NCBI RefSeq assembly: GCF_932276165.1
Contig: NC_063987.1
Location: 5,456,001 to 5,520,000, forward strand
Length of the DNA: 64,000 bases
Origin: Plutella xylostella
Taxonomy: Eukaryota > Arthropoda > Insecta > Lepidoptera > Plutellidae
Direction of reading: 5' to 3'
Part shown: positions 56,975 through 64,000 of the stretch, in pieces
Position numbering within the stretch: the stretch's first letter is position 1
How the letters are laid out: every line of letters starts with the position of its first letter
The notes under the pieces: model-generated
Told to the model about the DNA's origin: nothing
Database searches by the model: none
What the model saw: only the letters and a program-made list of their open reading frames with translations
Made by a program: the position numbers and the translations under genes

Positions 56975-58284
56975 TAGGGTTTCGTTTTTCCCGACCTTTT
57001 TCTGTTCCCGGGAAACGGGAATTTTTTTCAAGATTTCCCGGGAATTCCCGGGAAACGGGAATTTATTTTAAATGCTTGGTTTTGCTATTTTCGGGTATTA
57101 AACGTCTTAAAACACTTACAATTAAATCAAATATACTTTTATCACTCCTATAGGTAGAAAAAAGCAACACACAGATAAATTAACAACCAAAATTATAATG
57201 ATTTGTTTAAGAGGAGAGTATAGCACTTGCTCGTCCATACAAAAAGAGAAAACGTTTTACTACCTCTAAATATTATCCAATTTCCATGATTTTTTAGTAT
57301 GTTATTGACACAAGAAATAACTAGTTTTATAGCTTTTTCTTTTTTCGAAATTTTTTATAGGTTCAAAGTTATAGGCACCTTAAATAACGTAATTTTTGTG
57401 TGTTAAATCAAGCCGTTGGTTGATCAATAACAATGTATTTTTTTTTAAAGCCAAACCTGTAAACCTAGAATATATTATGCTGAAGCGAATGACCCCAAAA
57501 TCTAATAGATTGGTTGATATTTAGTTTTCTCCCGAAACTAGAATTTCATTATGAAAAGTACCTATTGTCAGTCGCGTGCTGCAGTGCATCTCTATCGCAC
57601 CCGTTCCCGGGGCATGAGAGCGCAAGTGATAACAAATATTTTCCTAAATACCTATTTCGCTAGAATCGCGAGGGTATACTCTTCTCTTAACATGCCAAAA
57701 TCATTTGTTTTTCTTAATTGTAAATTGAACAATAACAAAAGTTTTACAATTAACAGTTTGAAAATAATATTATTATGACATATAATTAAAATATAAAATT
57801 AATTACACTTGAGGTAAGGTACTTAATAAAAAAATATGACAGGCGTCACACTAGCGTTAGCTTTTTCATACTCTTTGGTCACATAGGTAAAAGCCGATCA
57901 ATAGTTTGGTTTTAGGTAGGCGGTAGGACCAACAGATAAATAAAGATGAAAATATTGAATCAGGAAGAGGTGAAACAAGGTAATGTAGATGAGTCATTTA
58001 TCTTTGCAATGCAGCTACGCGAAAACAATAACACGTATGAATTTTTTCCAATAATTTACAACAAAACCGAGTTTCTGATCGTAGACGACAAGCCTGCCGA
58101 TCAATTTTTTTGGTTTAAGGTAGGGGAAACAGATAAATAAAGATGAAAATATGGCATAGAATCGATTAAAAATAAAACCCGGGAATTCCCGGGAATGACG
58201 ATATTTTTCCCGGTTTCGGGAAGGACAAATTTCCCGGGAATTCCCGGGAACGGGAATTCCCGGGAACACGGGAACGAAACCCTA
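56975..58284 (+). mobile_element. Complete non-autonomous hAT-type element
   Basis: Ends TAGGGTTTCG and CGAAACCCTA are inverted, and GGTCATTC is duplicated perfectly outside (56,967-56,974 and 58,285-58,292). An 8 bp duplication with a TAG-starting terminal repeat is the hAT pattern. The subterminal regions are full of the palindrome TTCCCGGGAATTCCCGGGAA. The 1,310 bp interior has no transposase; it has short frames, including 64 codons at 57,946-58,140. Confidence 0.85.
57946..58140 (+). CDS. 64-codon ORF inside the hAT element
   Basis: ATG-initiated and acidic (RENNNTYEFFPIIYNKTEF then LIVDDKPADQFFWFKVGE). A 24-base direct repeat around AGATAAATAAAGATGAAAAT lies just before the start and again across the stop, about 196 bases apart, so the frame sits between repeats. 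No homology is recognised; it may be a captured fragment or chance. Confidence 0.2.
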   Translation: MKILNQEEVKQGNVDESFIFAMQLRENNNTYEFFPIIYNKTEFLIVDDKPADQFFWFKVGETDK

Positions 58285-58292
58285 GGTCATTC

Positions 58293-58839
58293 TTAGCGAA
58301 CAAACACTAGAGCTAGACTGTGGTTTGTCACCCGGCCCGGGATGAAAGGATTGTCGCCGTGGCATAAAAAAATCCCTTTCAATGCCATGGCGTCACTTTA
58401 AAGCCTCAGCTTTAAAGCATAACAATTTATGTCGTATTGCTGTAACATAACGGTTGAGTGTCCATTAGTAAAAAATTCAAATCCCTTGCCATGCCGTCTG
58501 GGTCACTGTGAGTCGCTGACTGCGCCGGACCGTGGCCGGATCTTATTCAGTGTACCTATCGCGAACACATTTTGAAAAAAAAAAACGGATTCAAAATGTA
58601 TTGAATTTTATTTAGTTTTTGCTTCGGGCCCCTGTCATTAAAACAGTATGGTATTTTAGAGAAACAAGAGAAAGTTTGCTTTATTTATGAACCAAATTTT
58701 CATACCAAATAGCTCCTTTGAACAACTAGTAGTGCAAGGTTCTACGTTATTTTCTTTAACAACTTTTTGTTGGTCCGTTGCAAGTTGCATTCTCAACAAA
58801 TATTTTAAACTACATCCTCATTATACTCTATAGTATCGG
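58293..58839. other. Unassigned stretch between hAT element and LTR
   Basis: No gene recognised. It includes a GC-richer piece at 58,320-58,550 of unknown origin and AT-rich sequence after it. Confidence 0.4.
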
Positions 58840-58936
58840 TGAATAATGAAAAGACGTGTGTGTGCTTGATGACCGTTTATTCTCAACTGATTCCACCACC
58901 TATACAATCTACCCACATGCATGTCAATATACTACA
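58840..58936 (-). mobile_element. Probable short 3' LTR of the Ty3/gypsy element
   Basis: On the minus strand, downstream of pol, a purine tract ending AAGGGGAAGATAT precedes TGTAGTATATTG; the candidate LTR runs 97 bp to TTATTCA and contains GAGAATAAACGG, a polyadenylation signal. TG...CA ends after a polypurine tract are typical of LTRs. mag-type elements are known for very short LTRs. The matching 5' LTR would lie beyond the window, so this is unproven. Confidence 0.4.
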
Positions 58937-59442
58937 ATATCTTCCCCTTAATCATTTTCCCCCCTTATTTATTAACTGTGCTTTAACACCCTTTTTATTT
59001 AGTAATTCTTTAACAATGTACAAAAAAAAAGTAGTTAGGTATACATTTTTTTTTTTTTAAATCACTTATCTACAATTCTTACATCAAGTAGGTATATTTA
59101 TGCTTTCAATTTTATTGAAGTTTACATAATTGGTACGGTAATTGTTGTTATAACTTATTATTTAATATAATTATTGAGCATGAATGATGGCCAACTGTAA
59201 TTAAACTTAAACAACTACAGTATTATGTGTTTAATGTCGTTATCAATACCTACTGTCAACTTGAATTACTTAAGGTAAGTACTAGCATAACAACAAGCTT
59301 ATATGCAAGTAGGTACATTACTTAACTTATACATCGAAATAGAAAGAAGAACTTAGCCTTTAATGGCTTACTCGAACAAAAGTAAAAATACTTAATCATA
59401 ATAATCTAGTTTTACAACTAATTAATAACAAAAATAACTAAA

Positions 59443-61477
59443 TTATGTTTTATATTCTGGTGGGTTTTGTAACCTGCATTGTCTGACTGGGTTTTTTCGG
59501 CAAGGCACAGCAGGAGATGGCGGACCCCGGTCTCTTTCATCCGCCGCTGACACTGTGGCTGGCGCGGCCTCGGCTGTTGAGGCCTCGGCGTCCCTGCGTA
59601 CAAGGTGATCATCGACCTGCGGAGACGTCGGAGGGGACACCCACTCCTCCACCTGAGTGTCCTCGTCCCCTGGCTGTCCCGTAATCGGCGTGGAAGGATT
59701 TACTAAGGAACTCCTATGTCGCTGTCTTAGCTGATCGATATGCCTATGATGCCTACGTCCCGAAACATCTACCACTGTATAGTCTGTTGTGCCTACTCGT
59801 TCAGTGACGGAGCCTGGTGCCCAGCGGTCCGTCCCCTGGTACTGGCGCAGCCACACGGGCGCTCCGTCGGGCAGCTGGCGCGCTGCGCCGCCCGCGCCCC
59901 GTGCGGTGACTTGACGTTGCTGCGCGGCCTGTACCCTCGCGGTGCAGTCAGGCCTCAGCAGATCAAACTTGGTTCGCAGAGGGCGACCAAGCATTAGAGA
60001 GGCTGGGCTTTCCCCCGTCGTACAGTGTGGCGTATTACGGTAATATAGCAGAAAGGTTTGAATAGCTAGTTCTAAATTATGATTTTGTCGCCTAGCTTTT
60101 TTTATTACTCTTTTAACGGTTCGGACTGCATTTTCTGCCGCTCCGTTTGAGGCGGGATGGTAAGGGGCTGAAAACAAATGTTGTACTCCATTTCTGTTCA
60201 GATAATCTGAAACTTCTTTGCTTGTGAAGGGTGGCCCATTGTCTGTCACCAATTGTTTTGCTACGCCCCATCGTCCAAATAACTCGCTAAATTTACTGAT
60301 TACGTGATGGGCACTAGTACTCGGTATATTAAATACCTCCAACCATTTTGTTCGAGCATCTACTACTACTAAATACAATTTCCCGTCGATGGGACCAAGG
60401 AAATCTGCATGTATCCTGGCCCATGGCTGGTTTGGATACGGCCAGGGCGCCGGCGGCCGGCGCGGCGGCGCGTCCGCCTCGGCGGCGCACACGGCACAGC
60501 AACGGCACATTGCCTCCACCGCCTCGTCAATGCCCGCCCACCAGACGTAGCTACGGGCTATCGCCTTTGTTTTTACAATGCCCATATGACATTCATGTAA
60601 GTCATTCAACACTTTTTCAGTACAATTAGTAGGTATAACAATACGGTGACCCCACATTATACACCCTAATTCTTCGTATAACTCAGTCTTTCTGTTAAAA
60701 TAAGGTTGTAATGACCTAATTTCGTTGTGCTCGGGCCATCCGTCTCGAATATAGCCCAATATTCTACTAAGTAACGCGTCACGGCTCGTTTGTTTTTTTA
60801 TCTCTTGATAGTCGAGTAGCATACTATTGTTTACATAATGTAAATAACTCTGCTCCGGATATTTCAATATATCTTTAGCTTTTGCTGCTATCGGTAACCG
60901 TGATAAACTATCCGCCCCATTGTTTGTAGTGTTTATGTACTCAATATCGTAACTGTACGCCGCCACTATAACTGACCACCGCTGCAATCTACTCGCGGCC
61001 ATCATTGGAATGCCTTTCTTAGGCCCGAAAATACTCACGAGCGGTTTATGATCCGTGCGTAAAACAAATCTCCGGCCGTAAACATATTGGTGGAATTTTT
61101 GCAAAGAGAACACTATTGCCAGTGCCTCACGGTCTATTTGCGAATAGTTTTGCTCCGCGGGTGATAAGGTGCGCGATATGTATGAGACCGGTCGCTCACA
61201 GCCGTCCGCTCCTACTTGGGTCAATACCCCGCCAATACCTACTGGACTCGCGTCACAGGTTAATATTAATTTTTTTGTTGGATCGTAATGAGCGAGAACC
61301 TCCGTACTGCATAAAATGGCTTTAATCTTGTTAAATGATAATTCACATTCGGTGTTCCAGTTCCACCGAATTCCCTTTTTGAGTAATTTATATAGTGGTG
61401 ACAAAACCGTGCTTATATTTGGCACAAATCGTGCATAGAAATTTACCAATCCAATAAATGACCTTAATTGAGAGATA
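59443..61477 (-). CDS. Ty3/gypsy pol, 3' half (RT end, RNase H, integrase), interrupted
   Basis: The minus-strand frame is open for about 677 codons from the junction at 61,477 to the stop at 59,443. Order: end of the RT domain (QLRSFIGLVNFYARFVPNIS); RNase H with TCDASPVGIGGVL, DREALA and RTDHKPL; an H2C2 zinc module (HECHMG...CCAVC); the integrase core with HADFLGPIDG, TDNGPPF and the glutamate in PASNGAAENAV; and a basic, proline-rich C-terminus. These are the hallmarks of Ty3/gypsy pol; the layout resembles mag-type elements. No stop or frameshift interrupts it, so the insertion is young. gag, protease and most of RT are missing because a DNA transposon is inserted at 61,478 and the rest would lie past the window. 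The ORF's first 46 or so codons upstream of LISQLRS are transposon sequence. Confidence 0.92.
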
Positions 61478-64000
61478 AGGTAACGGGTCCATATTCCGAG
61501 GTAAATAACAACATTTGAAAGTAAGTAAGAAAAATAAGCATTTGTAACCATCAATATTGATGTGAAATATTGTCTTCTGTAAGAATATACGTTAAATTTT
61601 ATATTTCTTAACACAGATTCATTGATAACACATTAATTATACTTAAAAAAATATAATTTATTACACATGTCGATTTGCCCTAATGCCGAGGTAGGATTAT
61701 GGTTTCTTCCATATACCGAGGTAGCCTGTTCCATATTCCGAGTTAGTCCTGTCAGTGGCTCCATGAGTGTGGCCATGAACATAAGGAAATTACAATCGAA
61801 AATATCGATATACTTTTTTAACCTTAAAGTACTCCAAATAAATTTAATTATTCTAAATAGTAGTTGAAAATAATGAAAAGAATTAAATACTCTCCATTTA
61901 TATTGGTTTTCGTGATAATTTCTATTATTTATGTAACATTTTCATAATTAATTATTGCAACTGGTAACATTGGCTAGAAAAAATATTCATAATGCTTCTA
62001 TGATGTTCTATGGACTTTTCCAAGCGATTAAAAAAAAATAGAGTAGAGATGGGGTAAATTGATAAAATAGTGACAGTAATCGAATATAATCGATTATTGA
62101 ACTCGAATGATTTAAACATTTTTTACTATAGTTTTTATCTAAGTAAGGTCTAAAAATTTTCCACGATATTTTATGTTCTTACTTAAATGTTTAAAAGTTG
62201 ATGATACGTAATAAAAGTAGATGTGTAAGGGATGAGGAAAAGTATCGAATACTTACAAAAGCCAAATACCTTATCAGTACTAATTTCCGATGAGTACCTA
62301 ATGTATTTACCATAAACGAATATGATTATAATAAAAGTATCTACCCAGGAATCGATCCAGCATCGATTATTTTTTCATTCAAGCATAGGTCGGAAGCAAG
62401 GAACATTGCACTAGGTACATCTCTATGGCGCATGCGCGCTGGACTGGAGGCGCGCCGGCGCCATGTTCAATTTTCCGCCGAAAAGTTTGCCGCTATTCTT
62501 TGAAAGTATTTTTGTTAAGTCTTTACATTAGAAAACAAACATCTTTTATTAGATTATTATGTTTGTATTTGCAATATGCAATTGGAAAATCGATAAGGTA
62601 AGCTTGTGTGCGAATTATTTTAGGAAATTACGTAAAATGGAAATATTTTTATATTTTTATCAGTAATTTGGCATCAGTTTAGTTACTAACCTAGGTTTTT
62701 GTTCTAGCGTTTTCGTTTCTAAACTCACTAAGTTTTGTGAAAATGGGTACCAACTTATAAGGATAAGCTTAATTCTGTCAATTACTATCCATACAATTTA
62801 CCTACTTACTTTATTTTTCAGTGACAACAACAAGAAAATGAAAAAATCAACCAGACCCCTAAACCAAACATGAAATGCAGTATACAGGATATTCATTTAT
62901 CTGGGAATTCTGGGATAACAATATTACAATGGCCATCAGACCTCGAAGTAGAAGGATAATGGAAATAAAATACAGAAATGAAATTAGGCAATTGTGTATA
63001 TAAGTGTTATAAAAACTCAACCGTCGTGTGTGTTATTTTATTCACCCAAATAAAGTTTTACGTCTACAAATTTCTTTCTTTCTTCTTTTATAAAGAGTAA
63101 TAAGTAGGTAGGTAGTATCTAGTAGTAGTTTCGTAAAGTCAGGCATATCTATCCACACCCCTTTTATATTTAGGAAGAAAGTCGCTAATTCATCTTGATT
63201 TTATGGTTTGATGACGGCATCGGATGACACTGCGAAGGTGTGATGTAGTCATATTCCGATTTCCGAGGTACCTACCTATGTAAAATGTCATACTCCATAT
63301 TAGGGGTTCAGCAAGTATTTTAATAATCCATATTTCGAGTTATCAAATTATCGATTTAGAAATAACATAGATATGTTACTCAAATCATACATAAAATATT
63401 GGTAAAAATATGTATCACTTACGTTAATAGGGATAAAATAACACTGTTTTTTATCATTTCAAATATACATACTAAGTTAAGGTTTTCTAGGTAACCATGT
63501 TTTTTGCGTCAACAATTATCGTGTCATATTAAGATTCCTAGAGGATATTTTGTACCGCCGAATTAGGTTATAAGATTGTCACGTTCATCATTATTATTAT
63601 GTAATCAAGCATATACTTCAAATGTTATTATTTGTAAAGTTATAAGCTAAAAATCATGACATAGTATTTTTCCTTATACCGAGGGTACCTCGGAGTAAGG
63701 AACAACGTATAAAAATCAGGCCCTTATACCGAGGTATTTTGTTTTTGAGTTTAAAGGGGTTAAATTAGTTTAAAAAGAGTTAAAATTTAAATTTAATGTA
63801 AGTATAAGAATATAATAAACTAAATATAAACTATTTACAAAGTTGAACGTCGTATAAATATTAAAAAACACAATTATTAAATATGGCTGGCCTTACGTAA
63901 GCCGGGTCGCGTTTGTATGAAAAACATGGCGGCGTCGCCCTCACGGCACATTACATGAGTTTTTAGTAATTTTAGGCAATTTTAAACATATTTACTACAT
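61478..64000 (+). mobile_element. 2.6 kb TA-flanked DNA transposon, copy 2 (cut by window edge)
   Basis: Starts AGGTAACGGGTCCATATTCC after a TA, inside the reverse transcriptase of the gypsy element, and follows copy 1 almost base for base to the window end (matching copy 1 up to about 38,903). Differences include about 45 extra bases near 63,145 and a missing 24-base piece near 63,450. The right terminus lies off-window. The cassette is conserved: GCGCATGCGC at 62,428, intron 62,598-62,821, 29-codon ORF 62,870-62,959, AATAAA at 63,049. Confidence 0.85.
62420..63060 (+). other. Gene-like cassette inside the transposon, copy 2
   Basis: Same order of NRF-1-like palindrome, donor AAG|GTAAGC, acceptor TTTATTTTTCAG, 29-codon ORF and AATAAA as in copy 1. 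The ORF differs from copy 1 by one silent and one replacement change (R to W). Confidence 0.45.

Noticed and set aside
59740..60629. Plus-strand ORFs opposite the retrotransposon pol
   Set aside because: Shadows of the intact integrase and RNase H frame.

Overview
The window is repeat-rich nuclear DNA from an insect, almost certainly a moth or butterfly. Evidence: AT-rich sequence, spliced genes with long introns, and repeats of types I know from Lepidoptera (non-autonomous Helitrons carrying a TCTG microsatellite, tRNA-headed SINEs, a Ty3/gypsy element of mag type). Nothing bacterial (operons, ribosome binding sites, CRISPR) is present. All gene structures below were assembled by eye from splice sites, reading phase and motifs; no search was run.

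Layout. From 1 to about 31.9 kb there is almost only non-coding DNA with scattered MITEs, SINE pieces, Helitron copies and LINE 3' remnants. It appears to be largely the long first intron of a minus-strand gene for a secreted protein: signal-peptide exon at 31,869-31,950, phase-matched second exon at 20,141-20,217, with a GC-rich promoter-like segment just right of the first exon. A possible terminal exon of a GPI-anchored protein lies on the plus strand at 25,691-25,917, and an unassigned 174-codon ORF at 29,085-29,609 (minus).

From 33.3 to 43.0 kb lies the best gene: a complete nine-exon, minus-strand spondin-1-like gene (517 residues: signal peptide, Reeler-like domain, Spondin_N domain, acidic linker, one six-cysteine TSP1 repeat). 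It has three unusual features: a duplicated Reeler exon arranged like a mutually exclusive pair; two truncated copies of the TSP1 exon, each fused to a repeat tail that supplies an AATAAA signal; and a GC-AG intron whose interior holds a 2.6 kb DNA transposon.

From 43 to 51.5 kb are transposon relics, including a 639 bp long-TIR element inside a Helitron copy. From 51.65 to 56.42 kb is a minus-strand gene for a small multi-pass membrane protein of unknown family, with an inverted SINE pair around two of its exons. From 56.98 to 58.28 kb is a complete 1,310 bp hAT-type element with an 8 bp target duplication. From 58.84 to 61.48 kb is the 3' half of a Ty3/gypsy element (RT end, RNase H, integrase, probable short LTR). 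Its RT is interrupted at 61,478 by a second, nearly identical copy of the 2.6 kb transposon found in the spondin intron; this copy runs off the right edge.

The most novel items are the 2.6 kb TA-inserting element, which carries arrays of a CCATATTCCGAGG-like motif and an internal promoter/intron/polyA cassette with a conserved 29-codon ORF, and the exon duplications in the spondin gene.
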